A DNA stretch of 64,000 nucleotides from Rs1 sp000416275 (GTDB lineage Bacteria > Pseudomonadota > Gammaproteobacteria > Pseudomonadales > Balneatricaceae). The stretch spans positions 2,108,001 to 2,172,000 of the forward strand of contig OZ251574.1 of assembly GCA_965243635.1 (NCBI GenBank), written 5' to 3'. The notes under the pieces were generated by a model that had not been told where the DNA came from, made no database searches, and saw only the letters and a program-made list of their open reading frames with translations. The translations under genes were made by a program, and so were the position numbers. Shown one piece after another: positions 54,984 through 63,777 of this stretch; position 1 is the first letter of the stretch; the number at the start of each line of letters is the position of its first letter.

Positions 54984-55898
54984 TTAGGCCCAAGGGTTGG
55001 TCTCTTGATTATCAGCTAGCCATTGGCGAAAGAAATCAATAAATAAACTGACCTTTGGCGGGGTGAATTTGCGTTCCGGATAGACGGCAAAGACTGATAA
55101 TTGCTCTGGAAGATGATCGGGAAATACCCGAATCAAATTGCCGGATTTGACATGATCTTTAAGCACAAAACTGGCTAGGTTGGCGATGCCGCGATGTTTC
55201 AACATCGACGCGCGAATAATAAGGCTATTATTGGCTCGCAAATCGCCGCTGACTTTTACCGTGACACTTTCATGCTGGTTTTTCAGTGTCCAGGCGTCAG
55301 CATTTGCCGCATGCACGAAAATCAGGCAGTTGTGATCGGTAAGATCAGCGACTTGCTGTGGTGTACCGTGTTTTTTTAAATATTTTTTGGTGGCGCAGAC
55401 AAACAGCGATACTTTGGATATTTCACGGGCAATCAGGCTTGAATCTGGTAGTTGAGGATCGGCAATTCGAATCGCCAAATCAAAACCATCCCTGATTAAA
55501 TCAGGGGGGCGATCATCTAAAGTGACATCTACCTTTACGTCTGGATATTGCTGCATAAATAGCGCAATGGCGCTGGCGAGTTGCAATTGACCGAAGGTCA
55601 TATTACACGTGATTTTCAAAGTGCCGCTGGTACTGCGCTGTAGAGTGGAGACCAAATTTTCGGCCTCATCAACTTGGTTCAATACCAGTAGGCACTTTTG
55701 ATAGTAGACTTCACCTAGTTCAGTGATGAACAACCTACGAGTCGTACGCTGCAATAATTTGGCAGCTAAGTGTCGTTCAAGCTGAGACACTTGTTTGCTC
55801 ACCGACGAGCTGGATATATCTAATTCAATCGCCGCCAGTGAAAAGCTTTTTAGCTTTACCACACAAGTGTAAACTCGCATCGCTGTTAGGGTATCCAT
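54984..55898 (-). CDS. LysR family transcriptional regulator
   Basis: A 304-residue LTTR with an N-terminal winged HTH (MDTLTAMRVYTCVVKLKSFSLAA...SSSSVSKQVSQLERHL) and a periplasmic-binding-like effector domain. It lies between the MBL gene and the monooxygenase gene, all on the minus strand, and is likely the activator of the monooxygenase operon. AAAGG is placed about eight bases before ATG. Its leader is largely made of six 8-bp repeats. Confidence 0.9.
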   Translation of the reverse strand: MDTLTAMRVYTCVVKLKSFSLAAIELDISSSSVSKQVSQLERHLAAKLLQRTTRRLFITELGEVYYQKCLLVLNQVDEAENLVSTLQRSTSGTLKITCNMTFGQLQLASAIALFMQQYPDVKVDVTLDDRPPDLIRDGFDLAIRIADPQLPDSSLIAREISKVSLFVCATKKYLKKHGTPQQVADLTDHNCLIFVHAANADAWTLKNQHESVTVKVSGDLRANNSLIIRASMLKHRGIANLASFVLKDHVKSGNLIRVFPDHLPEQLSVFAVYPERKFTPPKVSLFIDFFRQWLADNQETNPWA

Positions 55899-55915
55899 CG
55901 CTCGTGCCTTTTAAT

Positions 55916-55963
55916 CAGTGAACCAGTGAACCAGTGAACCAGTGAATCAGAGAACCAGTAAAG
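55916..55963 (+). repeat. Six 8-bp tandem repeats upstream of the LysR gene
   Basis: CAGTGAAC three times, then CAGTGAAT, CAGAGAAC and CAGTAAAG. The array occupies 48 of the 78 bp between the MBL stop and the LysR start. Eight is not a multiple of three, but the repeats are non-coding, so changes would alter promoter or leader spacing. Confidence 0.8.
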
Positions 55964-55976
55964 TACTTAAAACAAA

Positions 55977-56939
55977 TTAGTCTTGTAATTTGTCCCATAC
56001 TTGCTGATCTATCTCGTCGGTCCAAATTCTTGGCCAATCGACACCATCTAGCTCGTCCCACAGGCGCTGCACATCAAATGGCAGGCAGTGTTCAAAGATT
56101 GGCCACATGCCAAACTTGGGCTCTAAATGATCGCGAGTTGCTTCAAATGCCTCTTTTAGAGTGCCGCCGTTGCGGTGGATTTCACCGGTTTTTTCAATCA
56201 TAGCGGTCAAAAAGCCACGAGTTTGCTCGATCGCCGCATCTACTTCATCACGGCCTCTAGCAACGGCTCCACGACCACCAATTAGAATTTCAGCTTGATA
56301 GTCACGCACTTTGTCTAAGGTCTTGGATGACCAGTCAAAATGGAAGGCATCACCAGTGTAAAGTGCCGCTGCGGACTCGACTAAGTCGCCGGCAAACAGA
56401 ATTTTGTGCTTAGGTAGCCAAGCGCAAATATCGCCTGCGGTGTGACCGCGGCCACAGTACTCTAAAATTAGACTGCCGCGATCGCCGCCTAAAGGTATTT
56501 CTAATTTGTCGTTAAATACGATGTCTGGGTGGGTGAGACCTGGAATACCTTCAGGTTCACGAAACAGCCTAGGCATGCGGCCATATTCACTCGCCCAATC
56601 TTGCATGCCACGCTCTTCGATTAACAATTTAGTGTTTTCATGTGCAATGATAGATTGTGCGTTAAAGGCGCTGGCGCCCAATACCCGCACCGCATGGTAA
56701 TGGGATAGAACTAAATATTTAATGGGCTTATCGGTATGTTCACGTAATAAAGTCAACCAGTCAGTAGCGGCTTTCGGAGTCGCTCTCGCCTCGAAGGCAA
56801 TAATAAAATCTTCCGCTTCAATAGCGCCTATGTTGGGATCACCTTCTGCAGTGAGTGCATAGACACCATCAGCTAATATTTCTAAAGTTTCTGTTTTTAC
56901 GCCTAGATCGGCAGATGATGCAAATGGTTTTTTAGCCAT
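55977..56939 (-). CDS. MBL-fold metallohydrolase with atypical HxH motif
   Basis: A 320-residue metallo-beta-lactamase-fold protein. The canonical HxHxDH is replaced by LSHYHAVRVLG: the first two His are kept, but Asp and the third His are Val and Arg. Downstream CGRGHTAGDICAWL and ILFAGDLVE keep the second-site His and the bridging Asp. A mononuclear or altered metal site is likely. It lies between TRAP genes and LysR and may hydrolyse a lactone or thioester of the aromatic pathway; that is inferred. Confidence 0.82.
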   Translation of the reverse strand: MAKKPFASSADLGVKTETLEILADGVYALTAEGDPNIGAIEAEDFIIAFEARATPKAATDWLTLLREHTDKPIKYLVLSHYHAVRVLGASAFNAQSIIAHENTKLLIEERGMQDWASEYGRMPRLFREPEGIPGLTHPDIVFNDKLEIPLGGDRGSLILEYCGRGHTAGDICAWLPKHKILFAGDLVESAAALYTGDAFHFDWSSKTLDKVRDYQAEILIGGRGAVARGRDEVDAAIEQTRGFLTAMIEKTGEIHRNGGTLKEAFEATRDHLEPKFGMWPIFEHCLPFDVQRLWDELDGVDWPRIWTDEIDQQVWDKLQD

Positions 56940-56982
56940 GATGGTTCCTTAATTTGTCAGTATGTAGCGTTATTAGCCTTAG

Positions 56983-57124
56983 CCTGAATCACATAGCGCA
57001 AGTTGTTGATTTTACGGCGGTTAGAAAAATATCCACTGAAGTTAAGAGGACCGTTAAGATTTTTCAATTCCATTGTAAAACCAATGTCTTACACTCTGTA
57101 TTCACTTTAAAGTCACAGGTTTAG
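56983..57124 (+). repeat. Worn CCTGAATC MITE between TRAP and MBL genes
   Basis: It starts CCTGAATCACATAGCGCAAG (a 15-bp internal loss near the left end) and ends AAAGTCACAGGTTTA, with most of the core recognisable. No target duplication. It separates the TRAP permease gene from the MBL gene. Confidence 0.75.
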
Positions 57125-57332
57125 ACTTAAGATACAGAGATTTAAGATCTAAATTAAGCGTATGGACTGAACAAGATTAATTCTATTTTGGAATCAATAC
57201 GCAGCGAATATGGCAGCAATCTATTTTTAAATAGTAACATTAACTTTTACCTAGCTATCTATGTTCTCGATTGGGCACAAACCAAGCCTCTGGGCTTGGT
57301 CTTGGTTTTGGCCTCTAGCTAATTTTATGCCA

Positions 57333-58661
57333 TCAACGGTACAGCAACTCTGGCAAGAATATTGAAATCGGCACAAATAAGGTGACCAGTACTAAACGAA
57401 TAATATCAGCGCACCAAAAGGGCGTCACACCTTTAAAAATAGTACTCGCGGGGACATCTTTGAGCACGGCACTCAACACAAAAACATTCATACCGACCGG
57501 CGGGGTTATTAAGCTGATTTCCGTAACCACCACTACCACGATACCAAACCAGACCATGTCAAAGCCCAAGCTTTGTACTAGGGGGAAGAAGATAGGCACG
57601 GTGAGTAACAGCATTGATAGGCTTTCAAAGACCATACCTAATACGATGTAAATCCCTAAAATGACGAAGATCACGGTTAATGGCGCCACGTTAAGTTGCG
57701 AGACAAAAGTCAGTAGCTCGTCAGGTAAGCCCGCTCTGTTGATGAAATTAGAAAAAATTAAAGCGCCAATTAAGATTGAAAATAACATCGCGCTGGTTCT
57801 GGCGGTATCGGTTAATACTTCAAACAAACTCGCCAGCGTCAGTGATTTTCGTGCCAGGGCGATAATAAAAGCACCGCCGGCACCGATACCCGCAGCTTCT
57901 GTTGGGGTGAACACTCCTAGATATATGCCGCCCATCACCACGCTAAATAATATTAATACTCCCCAGACACCACGTAGAGCGACCAGTCGTTCCGGCCAGC
58001 TGAATTTCTCGCCACAGGGGCCGTCGCTGGGTCTGCGCCATACGACATAACGCACCGCCGCTAAATAGAGTAAAATCCCGAGCATTCCGGGAATAAAGCC
58101 CGCGGCAAATAATTCCCTGATACTGGTTTCTGTCAACAGTCCATAGATAACTAAAATAACACTCGGCGGAATCAGTATTCCCAAAGTACCGCCCGCGGCA
58201 ATCGAGGCGGTCGCCAGTGAATCGGCATAACCGTATTTACGCATGGGTGGCATCGCGACTTTAGCCATTGTGGCAGACGTGGCTAAACTTGAGCCACAGA
58301 TAGCAGAAAAGCCACCGCAAGCGACGACAGTGGACATCGACAGGCCACCTTTGCGATGACCTAAAAAAGCGTATGAAGCGTGATACAGTTCATGAGACAA
58401 ACCGGAGCGAGTCACTAAATTACCCATTAGAATAAACAGTGGGATGACCGATAAACTGTATTCTTGTGCGGTGTCGATGACTCTTTTTGACGCCATGCTC
58501 AGTGATGGTTTCCAGTTGAAATCGACAAAATTATCAAAGCTGAGTCCCTGTACTACGGCAAAGCCAAATAGGCCGACGATTCCCATCGCAAACGCAATGG
58601 GCACCCGTATAATCAATATTAAAATCAGTAAAATCGCAAAGCCGGTTAATGCTATTATCAT
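57333..58661 (-). CDS. dctM: TRAP transporter large permease (DctM)
   Basis: A 442-residue polytopic protein with about 12 membrane segments. The DctM signatures are FIMMGNL-like PLFILMGNLVTRSGL, GGFSAICGSSLATSATMAKVAMPPM (hairpin with substrate and Na+ contacts) and LLTVPIFFPLV near the end. Together with DctQ and DctP it imports organic acids with Na+. It starts 38 bp after the small subunit gene. Its place beside aromatic genes suggests uptake of the aromatic acid. Confidence 0.92.
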   Translation of the reverse strand: MIIALTGFAILLILILIIRVPIAFAMGIVGLFGFAVVQGLSFDNFVDFNWKPSLSMASKRVIDTAQEYSLSVIPLFILMGNLVTRSGLSHELYHASYAFLGHRKGGLSMSTVVACGGFSAICGSSLATSATMAKVAMPPMRKYGYADSLATASIAAGGTLGILIPPSVILVIYGLLTETSIRELFAAGFIPGMLGILLYLAAVRYVVWRRPSDGPCGEKFSWPERLVALRGVWGVLILFSVVMGGIYLGVFTPTEAAGIGAGGAFIIALARKSLTLASLFEVLTDTARTSAMLFSILIGALIFSNFINRAGLPDELLTFVSQLNVAPLTVIFVILGIYIVLGMVFESLSMLLLTVPIFFPLVQSLGFDMVWFGIVVVVVTEISLITPPVGMNVFVLSAVLKDVPASTIFKGVTPFWCADIIRLVLVTLFVPISIFLPELLYR

Positions 58662-58699
58662 GTGTAGACCTTAATTGTTTTTTATTTTAGCTGTCGTCG

Positions 58700-59233
58700 T
58701 TATTCGTTGATGAGAGGCTCGCTAATTGGTTTTCTAAGCAGTAAATACACTCCATAAGTGATCATTAGTGCCGCGGTTATCCAGCTCATGGTGGCAATAT
58801 ATTGCACGATATAGCCGACCGGAAGTTCAAGGTACTCGGTGGTTTCCTCTCGTCTGAGTGATCTGGCGGCTAATTCAAAGCTGCGTGAGCCTAAAAAGTA
58901 CAGCGAAGTGGAGATTAAAAAAGCGGCGAGTAAACTGAGAACTTGTATGATTTTGCTATTGATATAATGATCTAAAATATCAACCACCACATGTCCACCG
59001 CGCCATGTAATGACCGGCAGTACCGAAAAAATCATAATGGCAATGGCTAATTCGGTCAGTTCGGTCGTGCCATCTATGGCGTTAGAAAAAAAGTATCTGC
59101 CAGTGACATCCGCACAGGTCAGTAACATTAATAAGAATAGGGTAGTGGCGGCAATTGCCTCTAGCGTAAAAGCAATGTATTTAACCGGCCCCTGTTCAGA
59201 GTAGTTAGTGTTTAACCAGTGAATAAAAGGCAC
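58700..59233 (-). CDS. dctQ: TRAP transporter small permease (DctQ)
   Basis: A 177-residue four-helix membrane subunit; the first helix ALEAIA-type segment FTLEAIAATTLFLLMLLTCA is followed by DVTGRYFF, the DctQ hallmark. I prefer GTG 59233 with AGGAG seven bases upstream; the frame is open to a GTG at 59338, giving 212 residues but an unusual N-terminus. It bridges DctP and DctM. Confidence 0.85.
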   Translation of the reverse strand: MPFIHWLNTNYSEQGPVKYIAFTLEAIAATTLFLLMLLTCADVTGRYFFSNAIDGTTELTELAIAIMIFSVLPVITWRGGHVVVDILDHYINSKIIQVLSLLAAFLISTSLYFLGSRSFELAARSLRREETTEYLELPVGYIVQYIATMSWITAALMITYGVYLLLRKPISEPLINE

Positions 59234-59440
59234 AGATAGGCTCCTAAAACTAAGATATTTACCGCTTGCATAAAGCACTAAGCTCAGTAAAGTCTTATGG
59301 TTTTTGATATAAGAAAAGTCGCTCTTATTGATCGTCACTCCTGTTCAGTAAAGGGGAGTGATTACTAGTTCGGCTGCTCTATTACACAGTCAATATTATG
59401 TGCAAAGTTTTAGTTGTGATTAAATAGGGGAATATTATGT

Positions 59441-59482
59441 AGCTGCTAGGACACTTCAATATATAGAAGTGTCCTAGCAGCT
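59441..59482. terminator. 17-bp perfect stem-loop between dctP and dctQ
   Basis: AGCTGCTAGGACACTTC pairs perfectly with GAAGTGTCCTAGCAGCT around AATATATA. Before the MITE inserted, the stem would have begun about 20 bases after the dctP stop. Such stems between dctP and dctQM commonly stabilise or attenuate the message to give excess binding protein. Confidence 0.75.
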
Positions 59483-59503
59483 CGCTGCATTTTATGATTT
59501 ATT

Positions 59504-59663
59504 CCTGAATCAGTGACTTCACTGCGCCACATAGCACAAGCTCTTGATTCTACAGCGGTTAGAAAAATACCCGCTGAACCTACGGGTGCAGCTAAGATTT
59601 TTCAATTCCACTGTAGAACCAATATCTTACACTCTGTATTCACTTTGAAGTCACGGATTCAGG
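59504..59663 (+). mobile_element. CCTGAATC MITE, 160 bp, target duplication TTATT, at dctP stop
   Basis: A clean copy from CCTGAATCAGTGACTTCA to TGAAGTCACGGATTCAGG. TTATT flanks it at 59499-59503 and 59664-59668; the right copy contains the complement of the dctP stop codon. It lies within the dctP-dctQ spacer. Confidence 0.92.
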
Positions 59664-60686
59664 TTATTGATAGCTACGGGCAAGCTGACGAATTTCGGCA
59701 AGTGCCGCTTTTGCATCAACACCACGTTTTTCGACGAGTTTGTACCAAGTTTCGTCCATGCCCTGGGTTAAATCACGAAATTCCTGAGCCATCTTATCGT
59801 TTTCGCCGACCATAATAATATTAACCCCGGCCTCTTTAGCCGCCTGCAGTCCCGCTTTGTCCGCGGCATCCCATGCAGCTCCGGCCATCGCTGCTAACTT
59901 CTCGCCAGATACCTGACGAATCGCAGCGCGATCTTTCTCACTGAGCTTAGCCATGAAATCTGGAGAGATGAACATCGAAAAGCTACCTAGATACATGCCG
60001 CCAGGGAGGGCGACCACGTTTTTCGCCACTTCTTTCAAGCGCAGCGTCTTTTGCTCACCCATAGGAATAAAGATGCCGTCGATCACTCCTTGTTGCATCA
60101 TCTCATAGACCTTAGTTGCCGGGGCGCCAACTGCGGTTACGCCCATACGTTTACCCAGCTCCCCTTGAATTCCGCCACCGAGGCGAATTTTTCTTGATTT
60201 CAAGTCAGATAAGCTAGTGATAGGTTCAGCTAAGTGTATTTGTCCGGGACCATGAGTGAATAAGGTGAGAACTTCAAGTCCTTCATGTTCATTGGCCTTG
60301 GCGAAATATTTGTTGAATACTTTCCAGTGCGCAACGGAGGCCGCCTCCGCATTTACCCCTAACAGTGGAATTTCTATAGCCTGAGTCAATTTAAAACGCC
60401 CGGGAACATAACCGTGATAGCCAAAGCTCGCATCTACCGCCCCATCTTCAACCAAGTCAAACATGGTTTTAGGATGACCTAAACCGTATTCCATTTTGAT
60501 CTTGACTCTGCCCTGGGTCGCTTTTTTTACCCAGCCTGCCCACGTTGGCCAAACGGTGGCATTTTGCGCGTGAGTAGGAGGTAGCCAAGTGCCAACTTTT
60601 AACGTCGTCTCGGCAAAAGAAGCGTGAGAGACGCTAATACCGAAGGCAACGACACTGGCCATTTTTAGGAATTTTGTGGTTATCAT
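59664..60686 (-). CDS. dctP: TRAP transporter solute receptor (DctP family)
   Basis: A 340-residue periplasmic binding protein: a Sec signal peptide (KFLKMASVVAFGISVSHASFA) then TTLKVGTWLPPTHAQNATVW. The DctP region SLSDLKSRKIRLGGGIQGEL carries the ligand-clamping Arg, and YEMMQQGVIDGIFIP follows. AGGAG lies nine bases upstream of ATG. First gene of the TRAP operon. Ligand likely a monocarboxylic (aromatic) acid, by context. Confidence 0.9.
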   Translation of the reverse strand: MITTKFLKMASVVAFGISVSHASFAETTLKVGTWLPPTHAQNATVWPTWAGWVKKATQGRVKIKMEYGLGHPKTMFDLVEDGAVDASFGYHGYVPGRFKLTQAIEIPLLGVNAEAASVAHWKVFNKYFAKANEHEGLEVLTLFTHGPGQIHLAEPITSLSDLKSRKIRLGGGIQGELGKRMGVTAVGAPATKVYEMMQQGVIDGIFIPMGEQKTLRLKEVAKNVVALPGGMYLGSFSMFISPDFMAKLSEKDRAAIRQVSGEKLAAMAGAAWDAADKAGLQAAKEAGVNIIMVGENDKMAQEFRDLTQGMDETWYKLVEKRGVDAKAALAEIRQLARSYQ

Positions 60687-60731
60687 TTATAGTGCTCCTG
60701 GGTGGGGTAATTATGAGCCCGTTATTAATAA

Positions 60732-60833
60732 CCTGAATCTGTGACTTCACTGCACCACATAGCGCAAGCTCTTGATTCGCTTTGCAGTCACGGATTCAGG
60801 TGTCACTGAATCACTTTCAAACGCTGATTCAGG
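60732..60833 (+). repeat. Deletion derivative and extra end of the CCTGAATC MITE
   Basis: CCTGAATCTGTGACTTCACT joins after TTGATTC directly to TTTGCAGTCACGGATTCAGG (69 bp, 60732-60800). A further outward end, ACGCTGATTCAGG, lies at 60821-60833. It sits 46 bp upstream of dctP, so it may affect its promoter. Confidence 0.75.
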
Positions 60834-60952
60834 TTTATAATATCTGCTCTATTATTTTTGTTATTAATCAAGTTCTTATGTTTTTTTGTGATTGTCGTAT
60901 TGAGATGCCCGAAGTAATATAGCATCTTCATGATGAAAATTTAAGCAACTAT

Positions 60953-61112
60953 CCTGAATCCGTGACTTCAAAGTGAATACAGAGTGTAAGATATTGGTTC
61001 TACAGTGGAATTGAAAAATCTTAGCTGCACCCGTAGGTTCAGCGGGTATTTTTCTAACCGCTGTAGAATCAAGAGCTTGCGCTATGTGGTGCAGTGAAGT
61101 CACTGATTCAGG
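60953..61112 (-). mobile_element. CCTGAATC MITE, 160 bp, target duplication ACTAT
   Basis: A complete copy in reverse orientation, flanked by ACTAT on both sides (60948-60952 and 61113-61117). It lies in the dctP-paaX intergenic region. The rest of that region holds two short meaningless fragments. Confidence 0.92.
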
Positions 61113-61213
61113 ACTATGCTAAACAAGCACCAATTGAAGATAACGTATTTATTAAATTGTATTACACAGTTAATCTGCAAATAATTATTTCTATATTGGA
61201 ATAAGTGTAGAGT

Positions 61214-61456
61214 ATGCTTTTGAAAAAATCTAAAGAGTATCGAGGTGCCTTTCAGCAGGTAATTGATTTTTTAAACGGCCGCGAAAATTATCTGGGTTAG
61301 GCGCTATTTAAGGGGTAAGTGACGATAATTATCGTCTTATAAATAGCAATATAGCCCGTACCATCAAGCATCCATTGAATAATTATATGTATAATGCGCT
61401 TGGTTTAGGTGATCCTTCCAGTAACTTTATCAAAGAGCTAATTTTAGGCGGAAAAC
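61214..61456 (+). pseudogene. Unrecognised gene remnants upstream of paaX
   Basis: A 28-codon frame starting MLLKKSKEYRGAFQQVIDFL, then a second frame (about 61320-61486) reading DDNYRLINSNIARTIKHPLN and ALGLGDPSSNFIKELI. They look like protein-derived pieces in different frames, so a decayed gene is likely, but I cannot name the family. Confidence 0.35.
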
Positions 61457-62368
61457 GTGCAGGCAATCGATGAACTAATTAACAACTTTAAGCAGCAGCG
61501 CCCAATTAGAGGTGGCTCGCTGATTATGAGTATCTATGGTGATGCGATAGAGCCGCGAGGCGGGGTTGTCTGGCTGGGCAGTTTGATCAACTTGCTTGAG
61601 CCGCTAGGGTTAAATCAGCGCTTAGTGCGCACTTCTATTTTTCGACTCGCCAAAGATGGTTGGCTTGAAGCGGATCAGCATGGTCGCAGAAGTTACTATA
61701 AAATTAGTACAGCGGGGCTGCGCCGCTTCCAAGTGGCTTTTAATCGGGTCTATGGAGAATTACACCCGCCATGGCAAGGGCAGTGGGATATATTGATGAC
61801 CGCTGCACTGGACCAAGATAGCCGTGCAGTGCTAAAAAAAGAGTTGAGCTGGCAAGGGTTTGCCAGTGTCTCATCTGGGGTGTTAGCCCACCCAAACTGT
61901 GATGAGTTGGAACTGCACAATACCTTAAAGGAACTGCAAGTGCTCGATCGGGTGATTCATATGAAATCGCAATTGCAGGGCGATACTGCTGCAGATACCC
62001 TACAGAGTTTAGTCGCCCGCTGGTGGGGCTTAGCTGAATTATCTGAAAAATACCAAGCTTTCAACCACCTCTTTGAACCTATATTGCAACAGTTAAATAC
62101 CTCTGCAGAACCCGACCCACAAGCTTGCTTCTTACTGCGCACTTTAATGATTCACCAATATCGCAGAATTTTATTGAAAGATCCCCATCTACCGCAGCAA
62201 CTATTACCTAGCGATTGGGTGGGAGGCGCTGCTCGCGAGCTTTGCCAGGTAATTTATGCCCGGGTCTATCAGCCAGCTGAACAATATTTGAGTGAAACTT
62301 TAGTGACAGTTGAGGGTGAGTTACCGGCGGCTAATCAACAGTTTTATCAGCGTTTTGGCGGGATTTGA
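61457..62368 (+). CDS. paaX: PaaX family transcriptional repressor
   Basis: A 303-residue regulator: N-terminal winged helix (RGGSLIMSIYGDAIEPRGGVVWLGSLINLLEPLGLNQRLVRTSIFRL) is diagnostic of PaaX, followed by the central Cas2-like fold and the C-terminal helical domain (FLLRTLMIHQYRRILLKDPHLP). PaaX represses phenylacetate catabolism and is relieved by phenylacetyl-CoA. No paa genes are in view, so it may control the adjacent TRAP/aromatic operon or distant genes. GTG start with AGGCGG upstream. Confidence 0.9.
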   Translation: MQAIDELINNFKQQRPIRGGSLIMSIYGDAIEPRGGVVWLGSLINLLEPLGLNQRLVRTSIFRLAKDGWLEADQHGRRSYYKISTAGLRRFQVAFNRVYGELHPPWQGQWDILMTAALDQDSRAVLKKELSWQGFASVSSGVLAHPNCDELELHNTLKELQVLDRVIHMKSQLQGDTAADTLQSLVARWWGLAELSEKYQAFNHLFEPILQQLNTSAEPDPQACFLLRTLMIHQYRRILLKDPHLPQQLLPSDWVGGAARELCQVIYARVYQPAEQYLSETLVTVEGELPAANQQFYQRFGGI

Positions 62369-62485
62369 GTAAGCCTCTCGCAAGTATCCAGCGAAGAAGT
62401 TGAATTCTCACTGATAGCATTTTTAAAATAACAAAATTTAAGGTATCTTAGCTGCAGTTGAACTAAATAAGAGAAGCACTCAAGT

Positions 62486-63679
62486 ATGATTATTAAACCA
62501 AAAATTCGTGGCTTTATCTGTACCACTACGCATCCTGAGGGATGTTTATCTAATATACGTGAACAAATTGCCTATGTGAAAAGCCAAGGTGAGATTACAG
62601 ATGGGCCAAAACGGGTCTTAATAATAGGCGCCTCTAGTGGCTATGGTTTGTCATCTCGAGTTGCCGCCGCTTTTGGTAGTGGCGCCGCTACCATCGGGGT
62701 GTTTTTTGAAAAGCCTGCCACAGAGACTAAGTCGGGTACTGCAGGTTGGCACAACAGTGCGGCATTCACCGCAGAGGCAGAAAAAGCCGGCTTGTACGCT
62801 AAGAGCTTAAATGGCGATGCTTTCAGTCATCAAGCGAAACAAAAAACCATTGATTTGATTAAGGCAGATTTAGCGCAGGTTGATTTAGTTATCTACTCTC
62901 TAGCGTCCCCAGTGCGCAAATTACCGGATAGCGGTGAGTTAATTCGCTCGACGTTAAAGCCGATCGGTGACTCTTATAAGTCGACTGCGATTAACACCAA
63001 TAAAGATACCTTGTTTGAAGCGGCCGTTGAGCCGGCGACAGAGCAAGAAATTGCCGATACTGTGACGGTGATGGGTGGCGATGACTGGCAGTTATGGATT
63101 GATGCCCTCTCCGATGCGGGTGTCTTAGCGGATGGCTGTAAGACTGTCGCCTATAGTTATATGGGTTCAGATATTACGTGGCCTATCTACTGGCACGGAA
63201 CTATCGGTCGAGCAAAGCAACACGTTGACCAGATTGCCGCTGTGTTAAATACTAAAATGCAGGCTATTGGTGGTCAAGCCAATGTCGCAGTTTTAAAATC
63301 GGTGGTTACACAGGCGAGCTCTGCTATTCCAGTGATGCCATTGTATTTATCGATGGTGTTTAAAGTGATGAAGGAGAGCAACGTTCACGAAGGTTGCATG
63401 GAGCAGATAGACAGATTGTTCCGCACCGGCCTATACTCGGCTGCAGTGACATACGATGAGAATAATCGCTATAGAATGGACGACTGGGAATTACGTGCCG
63501 ATATTCAGGCGCGCTGTAAAGATATTTGGGAAAAAGTAACCGACGATAACGTCTTTGAAATTACTGACTACGCTTACTATAAAGCGGAGTTTCTCAAGCT
63601 GTTTGGCTTTGCCATTGCAGGCATTGACTACGAGAAGGAAGTCGAGACCTTAGTGCCATTTACCGTAATTGATATCTAG
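62486..63679 (+). CDS. fabV: Trans-2-enoyl-[acyl-carrier-protein] reductase FabV
   Basis: A 397-residue NADH-dependent enoyl reductase completing fatty-acid elongation; triclosan-tolerant alternative to FabI. The long SDR-like pattern is unmistakable: KIRGFICTTTHPEGC, LIIGASSGYGLSSRVA, and the Tyr-(8)-Lys catalytic core within YSYMGSDITWPIYWHGTIGRAK. C-terminal FEITDYAYYKAEFLKLFGF is typical. Monocistronic; a terminator follows. Confidence 0.95.
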   Translation: MIIKPKIRGFICTTTHPEGCLSNIREQIAYVKSQGEITDGPKRVLIIGASSGYGLSSRVAAAFGSGAATIGVFFEKPATETKSGTAGWHNSAAFTAEAEKAGLYAKSLNGDAFSHQAKQKTIDLIKADLAQVDLVIYSLASPVRKLPDSGELIRSTLKPIGDSYKSTAINTNKDTLFEAAVEPATEQEIADTVTVMGGDDWQLWIDALSDAGVLADGCKTVAYSYMGSDITWPIYWHGTIGRAKQHVDQIAAVLNTKMQAIGGQANVAVLKSVVTQASSAIPVMPLYLSMVFKVMKESNVHEGCMEQIDRLFRTGLYSAAVTYDENNRYRMDDWELRADIQARCKDIWEKVTDDNVFEITDYAYYKAEFLKLFGFAIAGIDYEKEVETLVPFTVIDI

Positions 63680-63720
63680 TTTGGCAAGTAACTGCTGAAA
63701 TTAGCGATTGTATCGCTGTT

Positions 63721-63748
63721 AAAAAAGCCGCTGTTGAGCGGCTTTTTT
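63721..63748. terminator. Bidirectional rho-independent terminator
   Basis: A-run, GCCGCT, GTTG loop, AGCGGC, T-run: it can stop fabV (plus) and the convergent E2 gene (minus). Confidence 0.88.
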
Positions 63749-63777
63749 GTCACTGTGAAAAAGTAGAATACGCGCGG

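Noticed and set aside
55916..55963. Idea that the octamer array is a CRISPR or iteron origin
   Set aside because: No spacers, unit too short, no replication gene nearby.
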